Assembly: GCF_000719345.1 (NCBI RefSeq)
Contig: NZ_JOFX01000033.1
Coordinates: 1-64,000 of the forward strand
Length of the DNA: 64,000 nt
From: Streptomyces sp. NRRL F-2664
GTDB lineage: Bacteria; Actinomycetota; Actinomycetes; Streptomycetales; Streptomycetaceae
Direction: 5' to 3'
In this document: in pieces, positions 1 through 8,384 of the stretch
How positions within the stretch are numbered: position 1 is the stretch's first letter
Layout of the letters: each line of letters begins with the position of its first letter
Notes under the pieces: generated by a model
What the model was told of the DNA's origin: nothing
What the model saw: only the letters and a program-made list of their open reading frames with translations
Databases searched by the model: none
Translations under genes and position numbers: made by a program

Positions 1-50
1 CGATGGTACTGCAGGGGGGACCCTGTGGGAGAGTAGGACGCCGCCGAACA
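1..50 (+). rRNA. 5S ribosomal RNA, 3' end (partial)
   Basis: The first 50 bases match the 3' part of actinobacterial 5S rRNA: the GATGGTACTGC stretch, the helix around GTGGGAGAGTAGGA and the terminal CCGCCGAACA. The gene starts before the window, so this is the last gene of an rrn operon. A rho-independent hairpin follows immediately. The exact 3' end is uncertain by one or two bases. Confidence 0.9.
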
Positions 51-62
51 ATCATTGTGGGA

Positions 63-94
63 AAGCCCCGCACCTTCTGGTGCGGGGCTTTTCT
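63..94 (+). terminator. rrn operon terminator
   Basis: Perfect 12-bp stem (AAGCCCCGCACC / GGTGCGGGGCTT) with a TTCT loop, followed by a T-rich tail, directly after the 5S rRNA. Confidence 0.9.
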
Positions 95-179
95 GCGTTC
101 ACGGGCCGGTCGGGTGACCCGGCGCCGGGGTGGGCACGGCGGAACCGTGCCGGATGGCCTTGCTCCGTAATGTGGGGGT

Positions 180-833
180 ATGGGCTACGACCTTGTCATC
201 TTCGACAACGACGGCGTGCTGGTGGACGGCGAGCCGCTCGCCAACGACGTCCTCGCCGGGTACCTGACCGAGTTGGGGCACCCGACCACTTACGAGGAGT
301 CGGTCCGCGACTACATGGGGGCTTCCGTGCGCCGCGTGCACGAGCTCGTCCTGGAGCGGTCCGGTGAGCAGCTGCCGGCGGACTTCGACGAGACCCTGCA
401 CGCGCGGATCTGCGCCGCGTTCGAGAAGGACTTGAAGCCCGTTCCCGGAGTGGAAGAGGTCCTCGGTGCGCTCACCGCCACCGGAACCGGCTACTGCCTC
501 GTGTCCGCCGGCGGGCACGAGCGGATCCGGGTGGGTCACCGGGTGGCGGGGCTCGACGGATGGTTCGAGGAGGAGTGGATCTTCAGCGCGGACGATGTGG
601 CCCTCGGCAAGCCGGCCCCCGACCTGTACCTGCACGCCGCACGGTCGATGGGTGTGGAACCGGCGCGGTGCGTCGTCATCGAGGACAGCCCCCGCGGGGT
701 CCGGGCGGCGGCGGCCGCGGGGATGGACGTGTACGGCTACACCGCGCTGCTGCCTGCGGACGAGCTCCCCGGTGCCACCGGGTACTTCGGCGACATGATG
801 CAGCTCCCGCTGCTCCTGCAACTGCCCGTGTGA
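180..833 (+). CDS. HAD family hydrolase (beta-phosphoglucomutase/phosphoglycolate phosphatase-like)
   Basis: 217 aa. The N-terminus carries the HAD motif I DxDG (FDNDGVLVDGEPLAN, residues 8-22). Later come a motif II region (LVSAGG), the helical cap between motifs I and II, and motif III/IV (GKPAPD, then VIEDSPRGVRAA). This is a subclass I HAD phosphatase/phosphomutase fold, cytoplasmic and Mg-dependent by family; the substrate cannot be read from sequence. The ATG is preceded by a purine-rich GTGGGGGT stretch that serves as a close ribosome-binding site. It follows the rrn operon and precedes the MFS gene by 43 bases on the same strand. Confidence 0.9.
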   Translation: MGYDLVIFDNDGVLVDGEPLANDVLAGYLTELGHPTTYEESVRDYMGASVRRVHELVLERSGEQLPADFDETLHARICAAFEKDLKPVPGVEEVLGALTATGTGYCLVSAGGHERIRVGHRVAGLDGWFEEEWIFSADDVALGKPAPDLYLHAARSMGVEPARCVVIEDSPRGVRAAAAAGMDVYGYTALLPADELPGATGYFGDMMQLPLLLQLPV

Positions 834-876
834 TCTCTCTACCCACGGGTAGTCCCTGGGCCTACGCTGGCCCGCC

Positions 877-2109
877 ATGACGGATGATGTGCGGCTGCGC
901 CGCGGCCGTGGCGCCCTGGGGTTCAGCTTCTTCGCGCAGGGTGTCACCTTCGCCCTGCTCGTCACCCGGATCCCGGCCATCCAGGACCGGTACGGGATAT
1001 CCGACGGGTTGCTGCCCCTCTTCCTCGCGGCCGTCCCGGTCCTCGCCGGCGTGGCCAGCGTCGGCACCGAGCACCTGGTCGAGCGGGTCGCGCCCAGCGT
1101 CGTACTGCGGTGGGCCCAGCCGCTGGTGCTGCTGTCCCTGCTCGGTGTGGGCGCCGGCGAGCAGCTGTGGCATGTCGCGGTGGCCCTGGGGGCGTTCGGG
1201 CTGTCGGTGGGGGCGTTGGACGCCTCGATGAACATGCTCGGCGTCAGCCTCCAGCGGACGTACGGCCGCAGCATCATGTTGGGCTTCCACGCGTGGTACA
1301 GCCTCGGGGGGATTCTGGGGGCGTCGGCTGCCTGGTACGGGGCGCAGGCCCGGCTGAGCCTGTTCGCCGGCTACGCGCCCGCCGTCGTCGTGCTGGTGCC
1401 GCTCGTGCTGCTGGGCAGCCGCTTCTACGTCGACCGGACGGACCGCGCCGCTGCGCAGGGCGCGGCGGAGAAGGGTCTGGGCGGCGGCGGGTTCGCGGCG
1501 CTGCTGCCGCTGTGCTTGGTGATGGCGTGCGCGTACATCGGGGACTCGACGGTGGCGAACTGGAGTGCCAAGTACCTCCAGGACGTCCTCGGCAGCTCGG
1601 AGCAGACGGCCACCGTCCCCTACAACGTGTACATGGTGACGACCCTCGTCGGGCGGGCCGTCGGGGACCTCGGCGTGCGCCGGTTCGGGGCCGTGGCCGT
1701 GGTCCGCGCCGGGACGCTGCTGGCCGCCTCGGGGTTCGCGGTGGTCGCGGCGGCGCCGGAGGTGTGGGCGGGGATGCTCGGTTTCACCCTCCTGGGGCTC
1801 GGGCTGTGCGTGATCGTGCCGCAGACCTTCGCGCCCGCCGGGCGGTTGTTCCCCGGTTCCTCCGACACGGCGGTCGCGCGGCTGAACATCTTCAACTACG
1901 TCGGGTTCCTGGTCGGCTCGCCGCTCGTCGGCGCGATCGGTGGCGCGTGGAGCTACAGGGGGGCGATGCTGGTGCCGATGGTCCTGGTGCTGATCACGCT
2001 GGTGCATGCCCGCTCGTTCGGGCCGGACGGCGCCCGATACGGTGTCGACCATGAGCGGCGAGCCGGTGACCGGGCTGTTGATGTGGGACGAGGCGGTAAC
2101 GGGGTATGA
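877..2109 (+). CDS. MFS transporter
   Basis: 410 aa with about twelve hydrophobic segments and the expected two-half MFS layout with a central loop near residues 185-200. A short loop with GRSIMLGFHAWYSLGG precedes one helix, and the C-terminal half starts at the segment LLPLCLVMACAYIGD. Such proteins are usually proton-coupled sugar or drug transporters; the substrate is unknown. Its 3' end overlaps the start of the downstream deacetylase gene by 59 bases, so the two are likely cotranscribed and translationally linked. Confidence 0.85.
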   Translation: MTDDVRLRRGRGALGFSFFAQGVTFALLVTRIPAIQDRYGISDGLLPLFLAAVPVLAGVASVGTEHLVERVAPSVVLRWAQPLVLLSLLGVGAGEQLWHVAVALGAFGLSVGALDASMNMLGVSLQRTYGRSIMLGFHAWYSLGGILGASAAWYGAQARLSLFAGYAPAVVVLVPLVLLGSRFYVDRTDRAAAQGAAEKGLGGGGFAALLPLCLVMACAYIGDSTVANWSAKYLQDVLGSSEQTATVPYNVYMVTTLVGRAVGDLGVRRFGAVAVVRAGTLLAASGFAVVAAAPEVWAGMLGFTLLGLGLCVIVPQTFAPAGRLFPGSSDTAVARLNIFNYVGFLVGSPLVGAIGGAWSYRGAMLVPMVLVLITLVHARSFGPDGARYGVDHERRAGDRAVDVGRGGNGV

Positions 2110-3229
2110 CTTCGGGCCGAGCCATCCGATGGACCCGGTGCGTCTGGCGCTGACCATGGGCCTGGTACGGGCCTTCGGGCTGGACCGGGCGATGCGGGTG
2201 CGGGCCGCCCCCGCGGCCGGCGACTCGACGCTGAGGCTCGTGCACCGGGAGGACTACGTCGCCGCGGTGCGCGAGGTGTCGGCGGACCCGGACGCCGCGG
2301 ACGGCTCGTACGGGCTGGGCACGATGGACGATCCGGCTTTCCGCGGCATGCACGAGGCGTCGGCGCTGATCGCCGGACAGTCGGTGGCCGGTGCGGAGGC
2401 GATCTGGCGCGGCGAGGCCGAGCACGTCGTCAACTTCGCCGGCGGGCTGCACCACGCCATGCCGGGCGGGGCGGCCGGCTTCTGCGTGTACAACGACGCC
2501 TCGCTCGCGATCGCCCGGCTGCTGGAGCTGGGTGCGGAGCGTGTCGCCTACGTGGACGTGGACGTCCACCACGGGGACGGCGTGCAGGCGGCCTTCTGGG
2601 ACGACCCGCGGGTGCTGACCGTGTCGCTGCACGAGCACCCGCGGACGCTGTTCCCGCAGACCGGCTGGCCGGAGGAGACCGGGGGCGCGGCGGCGGAGGG
2701 CTCGGCGGTGAACGTGGCGCTGCCCGCCGGCACCGGCGACGAGGGGTGGCTGCGGGCGTTCCACGCGACGGTGCCGGAGCTGCTGGCGGACTTCCGTCCG
2801 CAGGTGCTGGTGACGCAGCACGGGGCCGACACCCACTTCGAGGATCCGCTCGCGCACCTGGCGGTGTCGCTGGACGCCCAGCGGGCCGTGCAGGAGGCCT
2901 GTCACGGGCTGGCGCACACGTACGCGGACGGGCGGTGGCTGGCACTGGGCGGTGGCGGGTACGCGGTGGTGGACGTCGTACCGAGGTCGTGGACGCACCT
3001 GGTGGCGATCGCCGCGCACCGGCCCGTGGAGCCGGGGACGGCGATCCCGGCGTCCTGGCGGGACGAGGTGTACGCGCGGACGCGTCAGTTGGCGCCGGGG
3101 CGGATGACGGACGGGCGCAGTCCGTCGTGGCGGGACTGGGAGGAGGGCTACGATCCGGCGGACCGCACGGATCAGGCCGTTCTCGCGACGCGGCGGGCGG
3201 TGTTCCCGCTGCGCGGCATGCTGACCTGA
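2051..3229 (+). CDS. acuC: Acetoin utilisation protein AcuC (class I histone-deacetylase-like)
   Basis: 392 aa from the ATG at 2051. HDAC-superfamily hallmarks: GGLHHA with its catalytic His pair, the zinc-binding DVDVHHGDG block, a further Asp in QHGADTH, and the LGGGGY glycine loop with the catalytic Tyr. The family removes acetyl groups from lysines; in Bacillus AcuC deacetylates acetyl-CoA synthetase. An upstream in-frame start at 2006 exists but lies deep inside the MFS gene, and the conserved part begins with the MWDEAVTGYDFGP motif shortly after 2051, so 2051 is preferred. Confidence 0.85.
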   Translation: MSGEPVTGLLMWDEAVTGYDFGPSHPMDPVRLALTMGLVRAFGLDRAMRVRAAPAAGDSTLRLVHREDYVAAVREVSADPDAADGSYGLGTMDDPAFRGMHEASALIAGQSVAGAEAIWRGEAEHVVNFAGGLHHAMPGGAAGFCVYNDASLAIARLLELGAERVAYVDVDVHHGDGVQAAFWDDPRVLTVSLHEHPRTLFPQTGWPEETGGAAAEGSAVNVALPAGTGDEGWLRAFHATVPELLADFRPQVLVTQHGADTHFEDPLAHLAVSLDAQRAVQEACHGLAHTYADGRWLALGGGGYAVVDVVPRSWTHLVAIAAHRPVEPGTAIPASWRDEVYARTRQLAPGRMTDGRSPSWRDWEEGYDPADRTDQAVLATRRAVFPLRGMLT

Positions 3230-3306
3230 CGGACGGGTGCGGGTCGTGCAGCATCGTTACGCCAACTGTGGGGCTGTTTCGTTGAATTGATGACCAGCCA
3301 GATGCG

Positions 3307-4155
3307 GTGGGGGAGCATCGGAGGGTGTTGAGCACCGGCGCGTTGCGTGCGCATCTGCTGGCCGCCCGGTTGGCCGGGCCCGTCGCCACCTCGCGGGAGG
3401 AGAGCCTGCGCAGTTACCGGCTGTTCGCCGCGCGGGACCCGCGGGTGCTGCTGGGGCTGGATCCCGAGCGGGGCTGGGGCGAGGGCGACCTGCTGGGGCT
3501 GATGGCGGACAAGTGCGGTGTCTCTGCGGACCCTTCGCACGTCAGCGGGCCGGACGTGATCGATCCGGAGCGGACGGTGGCGGCGCTGGAGGCGTTCGCG
3601 GGGCGGTTGGGGGAGGCGGCGGGGGCGCGGTCGCACGTGCTGTTCGGGACCGGTCATCCGCATCGGCTCTTAGGCTTCTACGCCTGTTTGGCCGATGCGC
3701 TGTCGGCGGCGGGATGTGTTGTCCTCACCCCGGCGCAGGGGACGCGTGTCGACATGGCGACCCGGTTCGGCGTACGCACGCAGTGCATCGCCTACGTACG
3801 GGGGGTCGCACTGGTGCGGGAGCCCGGCGTGCGGACGCCGGGGAGTGCGACCGGCGTGCACAGCCATTCGCCCCTGCCGGTTCGGGTGGCGCTGGGGGCC
3901 CTCGCGGAGGCCGGCGGACCGCTTCCGGACCTGGTGGTGGGTGACCACGGGTGGGTCTGCGGTGCAGGTCAGCTGGGGGTGGAGGCGATCGGGCTGGCCG
4001 ATACGGACGATCCGGCGCTGTTCGTCGGGGAGGCCGAGGGCCGGGTGTCCGTGGCCGTTCCGCTTGATGACGCGGTGCGATCGGACTACTACCATCCGCT
4101 TGCCCGGTACGTGTTGGGCCGGGCGGGTCTGACGGGCCGACAGGAGTGGCCGTAG
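3307..4155 (+). CDS. Conserved phosphatase-like protein
   Basis: 282 aa, cytoplasmic, no signal peptide. Streptomyces homologues at this position, upstream of the BldC-like gene, are usually labelled phosphatase, and I follow that label from recollection. Visible short motifs are FGTGHPHRLLGFY, HSHSPLP and GDHGWVCGAGQLG, which could supply metal or phosphate ligands, but no textbook phosphatase signature is complete. The start is uncertain: GTG 3307 lacks a good ribosome-binding site, while GGAGG at 3320-3324 favours the TTG at 3328. Confidence 0.6.
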   Translation: MGEHRRVLSTGALRAHLLAARLAGPVATSREESLRSYRLFAARDPRVLLGLDPERGWGEGDLLGLMADKCGVSADPSHVSGPDVIDPERTVAALEAFAGRLGEAAGARSHVLFGTGHPHRLLGFYACLADALSAAGCVVLTPAQGTRVDMATRFGVRTQCIAYVRGVALVREPGVRTPGSATGVHSHSPLPVRVALGALAEAGGPLPDLVVGDHGWVCGAGQLGVEAIGLADTDDPALFVGEAEGRVSVAVPLDDAVRSDYYHPLARYVLGRAGLTGRQEWP

Positions 4156-4269
4156 CTCCTCTTCCCCACTCGTATCACGCGCCCCTACTCTGGGGAGTGA
4201 GCGTGCGACGACGAGGAGTAACCGGAGGGGAAGCCGGTGCCCGTCATGCGCGGAAGGTCAAGGTGTGTC

Positions 4270-4479
4270 ATGGCTGCTGGCGAGAGGCCTCTCAGTGAGG
4301 TTCAGTTCCTGACCGTGGCGGAGGTCGCCTCGGTGATGCGAGTGTCGAAGATGACCGTGTACCGGCTGGTGCACAACGGTCATCTGCCCGCGATCCGGGT
4401 GGGCCGGTCCTTCCGGGTCCCCGAGAACGCGGTCCACGAGTACCTCCGGGAGTCCTATGTGGGGGTGGAGTCGGCCTGA
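4270..4479 (+). CDS. BldC-like MerR/excisionase-type helix-turn-helix protein
   Basis: 69 aa. It is nearly all winged-helix DNA-binding domain: FLTVAEVASVMRVSKMTVYRL forms the helix-turn-helix and VGRSFRVPENAVHEYL the wing and following helix. The size and fold match BldC and excisionase-type regulators, which bind DNA cooperatively without an effector domain. GTG at 4237 has a strong GGAGGGG upstream and would add 11 residues, but the conserved family start resembles MAAGERPL, with AAGG six bases before ATG 4270. It is followed by the bS22 and epimerase genes on the same strand. Confidence 0.85.
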   Translation: MAAGERPLSEVQFLTVAEVASVMRVSKMTVYRLVHNGHLPAIRVGRSFRVPENAVHEYLRESYVGVESA

Positions 4480-4621
4480 GACTGACGGACCCTGACGCCT
4501 TCGTAACCCCTGGGAAGCACTCGGATTACGGGCTCGTCGCTCGGGCGGGTAGGCTAGGCCGACGTAGGTCGTGTGGGCCCAGACGCCCCGCACCAGTGAA
4601 GAGAAGTGAGCGAGGGTAGTC

Positions 4622-4720
4622 GTGGGCTCTGTTATCAAGAAGCGGCGCAAGCGGATGGCTAAGAAGAAGCACCGCAAGCTGCTCAAGCGCACCCGCGTCC
4701 AGCGCCGTAACAAGAAGTAA
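4622..4720 (+). CDS. Small ribosomal protein bS22-like / AURKAIP1-COX24 domain protein (32 aa)
   Basis: A 32-residue GTG-started reading frame beginning [12 protein letters not shown] and ending RVQRRNKK. More than half of the residues are Lys or Arg. It matches the mycobacterial small-subunit protein bS22 and the mitochondrial AURKAIP1/Cox24 motif. By homology it sits in rRNA near the decoding region of the 30S subunit. GAGGG lies just upstream of the GTG. A strong hairpin terminator follows 20 bases after the stop, so it is probably expressed as a short single-gene transcript. Confidence 0.9.
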   Translation: MGSVIKKRRKRMAKKKHRKLLKRTRVQRRNKK

Positions 4721-4740
4721 ACGGCAGCTGTACGTGTTCT

Positions 4741-4778
4741 CCGCAGCCCCTCCACCATTCTTGGTGGAGGGGCTGCGG
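4741..4778 (+). terminator. Hairpin terminator after bS22-like gene
   Basis: A 17-bp stem (CCGCAGCCCCTCCACCA and its complement) with a 4-base loop. It lacks a U tract, as is common in Streptomyces terminators. Confidence 0.8.
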
Positions 4779-4815
4779 TGCAGCCGGGTACTTCTTCGAG
4801 GGAGGCGCTGAGCTC

Positions 4816-5892
4816 GTGGGGAAGGTCGTGCTCGTCACCGGGGCTGCCCGGCAGCTGGGCGGCCGCTTCGTGCGCCGTATCCAGCGCGACCCGGAGGTCG
4901 AGCGGGTGATCGCGGTCGACGCGGTGACGCCGCCGCACCGGTTGGGTTCGGCGGAGTTCGTCCGTGCGGACATCAGGCAGTCGTCGATCGCCAGGGTCCT
5001 GGCCGAGCACGCCGTGGACACGGTGGTCCACTTGGCGGTCACGGGCGGCCGGCCGGTCGCGGGCGGCGCGCACAGCGCCGTCAAGGAGACGAACGTCATC
5101 GGGACGATGCAGCTCCTGGGAGCCTGCCAGAAGTCGCCGACCGTCCGGCGGCTCGTGGTGAAGTCCAGTACCAGCGTGTACGGGGGCGCCCCGCGGGATC
5201 CGGCCGTCTTCACCGAGACGACGCAGCCGAAGTCGCTGCCGTCGGGCGGCTTCGCCAAGGACGCCGCCGAGGTCGAGGGGTACGTACGGGGCTTCGCGCG
5301 CCGGCGGCCGGACGTCGCGGTGTGCGTGCTGCGCTTCGCGAACATCCTCGGGCCCTTCGCCGATTCGGCGCTGGCCGAGTACTTCTCGATGCCGGTGATG
5401 CCGACCGTGCTGGGCTACGACCCGCGGCTGCAGTTCGTCCACGAGGACGACGTGATGGAAGTGCTGCGGCTGGCCGCGCAGGAGCCCCGGCGCGGGACGC
5501 TGAACAGCGGCACCTTCAACATCGCGGGTGACGGCGTGCTGCTGCTGTCGCAGTGCTCGCGACGGCTGGGGCGGCCCACGCTGCCGCTGCTGCTGCCCGC
5601 GCTCACCTGGCTGGGGTCCGCGCTGCGGGCGGTCGGGGCCACCGACTTCTCGCCGGAGCAGATGAGGCTGCTCACGCACGGCCGGGTCGTGGAGACCACG
5701 CAGATGCGTGAGGTCCTCGGCTTTGAGCCGCTCTACACGACCAGTGAGACCTTCGCCGACTTCGCACGGAGCCGGGGCAACGGCCTGCTGCCGCCCGAGC
5801 GGGTCGGACGCGCCGTCGACCGGGTGGCGGCGATGCTGGACGCGGAGGCCTCCCAGCACGACGTCGACACGGTAGAAGGAGCGAGACGATAG
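4816..5892 (+). CDS. NAD-dependent epimerase/dehydratase (extended SDR)
   Basis: 358 aa from GTG. The Rossmann loop is at the extreme N-terminus (VLVTGAARQLGG, residues 5-16), followed by an acidic residue after beta-2 (AVDAV) and the extended-SDR fold. The region near residue 120 has SSTSVYGG in place of a canonical YxxxK, so catalytic competence is uncertain. It overlaps the acyltransferase gene by one base (TAGTG), which implies cotranslation. The pair is conserved upstream of rsbN/bldN in Streptomyces as I recall it; the substrate is unknown. Confidence 0.85.
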   Translation: MGKVVLVTGAARQLGGRFVRRIQRDPEVERVIAVDAVTPPHRLGSAEFVRADIRQSSIARVLAEHAVDTVVHLAVTGGRPVAGGAHSAVKETNVIGTMQLLGACQKSPTVRRLVVKSSTSVYGGAPRDPAVFTETTQPKSLPSGGFAKDAAEVEGYVRGFARRRPDVAVCVLRFANILGPFADSALAEYFSMPVMPTVLGYDPRLQFVHEDDVMEVLRLAAQEPRRGTLNSGTFNIAGDGVLLLSQCSRRLGRPTLPLLLPALTWLGSALRAVGATDFSPEQMRLLTHGRVVETTQMREVLGFEPLYTTSETFADFARSRGNGLLPPERVGRAVDRVAAMLDAEASQHDVDTVEGARR

Positions 5893-6884
5893 TGGCGGAC
5901 GCCAAGGTCATTCCGTTCGACGAGGACCGGCCGCGCCGGCGGACGCCCCGCCGGGTACGGGCTGTTCCGGCACCGGTGGAGCAGCAGCCGGTCGCGGCCG
6001 CGCCGGAGCCCGGGGCGGCCCCGGCGCCTGCGGCCGGGCGCGGTGACGGCTGGGACCGGCGGATCGCCGGCGGGCTGGCCTTCCTGCGCCGGCGCATCAC
6101 CGGGGAGTACGAGGTCGACGACTTCGGCTACGACAAGGAGCTGACGGACCAGGTCCTGATGTCCCTCCTGCGGCCGTTGTACGACAAGTACTTCCGGGTC
6201 GAGGTGAAGGGCGTCGAGAACATCCCGGCCGAGGGCGGTGCGCTGATCGTGGCGAACCACTCCGGGACGCTGCCGTTGGACGGGCTGATGCTGCAGGTGG
6301 CCGTGCACGACCACCACCCGGCGGAGCGTCACCTGCGGCTGCTGGCGGCGGACCTGGTGTTCATGCTGCCGGTGGTGAACGAGCTGGCCCGCAAGGCCGG
6401 GCACACCCTGGCGTGCGCGGAGGACGCGCAGCGGCTGCTGGAGGCCGGGGAGCTGGTCGGCGTGATGCCGGAGGGCTTCAAGGGGATAGGGAAGCCGTTC
6501 GGGGACCGGTACAAGCTCCAGCGGTTCGGGCGGGGCGGGTTCGTGTCGACGGCGCTGCGGGCGGGGACGCCCATCGTTCCGTGCTCGATCGTGGGGGCCG
6601 AGGAGATCTACCCCATGGTCGGGAACGCGAAGACGCTGGCACGGCTGCTGGGGATCCCGTACTTCCCGATCACGCCCACCTTCCCGTGGCTGGGGCCGCT
6701 GGGGGCGGTGCCGTTGCCGACGAAGTGGACGATCCAGTTCGGTGAGCCGATTCCGACCGACGGGTACGCCCCTGAGGCGGCGGAGGACCCGATGCTGATG
6801 TTCAACCTGACGGACCAGGTGCGCGAGCAGATCCAGCACACGCTGTACAAGCTGCTGGTGCAGCGCAGGTCGGTGTTCTTCTGA
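5892..6884 (+). CDS. Lysophospholipid acyltransferase family protein (PlsC-like)
   Basis: 330 aa. After a Pro/Ala-rich N-terminal stretch of about 50 residues, the acyltransferase domain shows motif I NHSGTLPLDG (the NHX4D catalytic pair) and a later MPEGFKGIGKPFG motif matching the glycerophosphate-binding block. Such enzymes acylate lysophospholipids at the membrane inner face. It is translationally coupled to the upstream epimerase by a one-base overlap. A 15-bp terminator follows the stop and probably also serves convergent rsbN. Confidence 0.85.
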   Translation: MADAKVIPFDEDRPRRRTPRRVRAVPAPVEQQPVAAAPEPGAAPAPAAGRGDGWDRRIAGGLAFLRRRITGEYEVDDFGYDKELTDQVLMSLLRPLYDKYFRVEVKGVENIPAEGGALIVANHSGTLPLDGLMLQVAVHDHHPAERHLRLLAADLVFMLPVVNELARKAGHTLACAEDAQRLLEAGELVGVMPEGFKGIGKPFGDRYKLQRFGRGGFVSTALRAGTPIVPCSIVGAEEIYPMVGNAKTLARLLGIPYFPITPTFPWLGPLGAVPLPTKWTIQFGEPIPTDGYAPEAAEDPMLMFNLTDQVREQIQHTLYKLLVQRRSVFF

Positions 6885-6886
6885 CG

Positions 6887-6924
6887 GTGGTGGGCCGGGC
6901 CGTACGGCCCGGCCCACCACTTTT
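6887..6924. terminator. Bidirectional terminator between acyltransferase gene and rsbN
   Basis: Perfect 15-bp stem at 6887-6901 and 6906-6920 with a GTAC loop and a TTTT tail on the plus strand, between two convergent genes. Confidence 0.85.
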
Positions 6925-6938
6925 CTGCGCCAGTGTCC

Positions 6939-8147
6939 CTACTCCGTGTCCTCCGCGCCGAGGCCGAGGCCCGGCAGGAGGCCCGGGAGCAGGGGCGGGA
7001 GGGTGATGTCCGGCTTCGGCTCCTCGGGGGTGCCCGCGGGGGGCTGTGCCGACTGGCCTGCGGGCGGGTTGAGCAGATCGCCCGTACCGCCGAGGAGGCC
7101 ACCGTCGGCCGGCGGCCGGGTGCTGCCCGAGGGGGACGGCGCGGGGCCGCTGCCGGACGGGGTGCCCGCGGCGGGCGCGGACTGCTTGGCACCGCCGGGT
7201 GCTGCCGGCTGGGCGGGGGAGCCCGACGAGCCGGTGCTGCCGCGGGGCTGCTCGGGCGGCTTGGGCAGCAGGCTCTGGAGCGGTGCCACGTCTTCGTCTA
7301 TGGCCTGGAAGACCGAGTCCACTTCGCCGCCGACGTCGGTGAGCTGCACGGGCAGCTTCTGGCGCAGCTTGCCCCAGGCGTCGCGGTGGGAGCGGGAGAA
7401 CGACGACAGCGTCTGGATCGGGCCGAGGGAGCCGTCCCGGTCGAAGGCGGCCTGGAGGAGGCGGTGGCCCTCTTCCGCGTCGTGCTTGACGCCGGAGAGC
7501 GCCCGGCGGATCGCGCCCAAGGACTCGTGGTCCAGGGTGCCGGTCCGGCCGCGCTCCATCAGCCGGCGGGCTTCCGACAGGCGGTTGGAGGCCCGGTCGA
7601 GATAGAGCTCGCCGCGCTCCGCGTCGTCGTCGGCCATGCCCAGCTTCAGGTCCTCCATGCCCCGCTTCACGGGGTAGAGGTGGTCACCCGGCAGGGCGTC
7701 GGAACTGGCAGCGGCCACTCCGCTGAAGGCCCCTGCGGCTACACCCACGGTGAGACCGCCCGCTGCGATGCCCTTGGACCAGCGGGAGCGGGGCCGCAAT
7801 TTCCGGAGCGGGGTCGCCCGGTGGGCGCCGCGGCCGGTCCGCTGCTCGGGCACCTGAGGGTCCGAGGCGGCACCGCCCCCGGCCCTCTCCTCCAGCACCA
7901 TGGCCTCCATGGCGGCAACGAGCTGGGCTCGCTGCACCACTTTGACCTCGGGGTCCAGCACTGGGCGCGGCATTCGTTCGCCGAGCACGCTCGCCAGGGC
8001 CAACAACCGGTCGTGGTCAGCAGATTCGGCAGGTGCCTCGGACTGCTCGGCCGCCGGGTCCGGTTCCGAAGGATCGGATGGGTTCCGATCCTCCAGGGCC
8101 TGGGCGAAGGCGTTCGCCCGCCGGTGCGGGGTCACGTTCGCGATCAC
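6939..8147 (-). CDS. rsbN: Anti-sigma factor RsbN (DUF5667 protein), antagonist of sigma-BldN
   Basis: 402 aa. The N-terminal cytoplasmic part begins MIANVTPHRRANAFAQALED. One membrane span lies at about residues 125-148 (KGIAAGGLTVGVAAGAFSG), followed by an extracytoplasmic domain with the DUF5667 helical core and a Pro/Ser/Gly-rich tail. By synteny and family this is RsbN, which holds sigma-BldN inactive at the membrane during development. I chose GTG 8147 because GAGGAGG lies eight bases upstream; a GTG three codons earlier overlaps that Shine-Dalgarno sequence. bldN is 237 bases upstream, with a sigma-BldN-like promoter between them. Confidence 0.92.
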   Translation of the reverse strand: MIANVTPHRRANAFAQALEDRNPSDPSEPDPAAEQSEAPAESADHDRLLALASVLGERMPRPVLDPEVKVVQRAQLVAAMEAMVLEERAGGGAASDPQVPEQRTGRGAHRATPLRKLRPRSRWSKGIAAGGLTVGVAAGAFSGVAAASSDALPGDHLYPVKRGMEDLKLGMADDDAERGELYLDRASNRLSEARRLMERGRTGTLDHESLGAIRRALSGVKHDAEEGHRLLQAAFDRDGSLGPIQTLSSFSRSHRDAWGKLRQKLPVQLTDVGGEVDSVFQAIDEDVAPLQSLLPKPPEQPRGSTGSSGSPAQPAAPGGAKQSAPAAGTPSGSGPAPSPSGSTRPPADGGLLGGTGDLLNPPAGQSAQPPAGTPEEPKPDITLPPLLPGLLPGLGLGAEDTE

Positions 8148-8277
8148 TGGCGGCACCTCCTCTCGTCATGACGATCGACTCCCCAAGGTGTCCGGAAGGT
8201 TGCCTTCCTTGAGCACATCCACACTTTCGAGTGAGCGGCTTCGGGCAGGGCGTGTCCACAGGGAGCCTGCATTCCGC

Positions 8278-8306
8278 ACAACGAGCGTCGCGGCAGTTGG
8301 GTTACG
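8278..8306 (-). promoter_or_regulatory. Putative sigma-BldN promoter of rsbN
   Basis: On the minus strand CGTAAC (8306-8301) and CGTTGT (8283-8278) are separated by 17 bases. As I recall, the sigma-BldN consensus is CGTAAC, about 16 bases, CGTTGA. The elements point into rsbN, about 130 bases before its start. Autoregulated expression of rsbN by sigma-BldN is known in Streptomyces. Confidence 0.6.
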
Positions 8307-8384
8307 GACGAAGGATGATCGGACCACAGCGTCATCGTGGGGTCACCGGATGTGAGGTCGAGTGGTGGTGTCTGGGCGGGTCCG

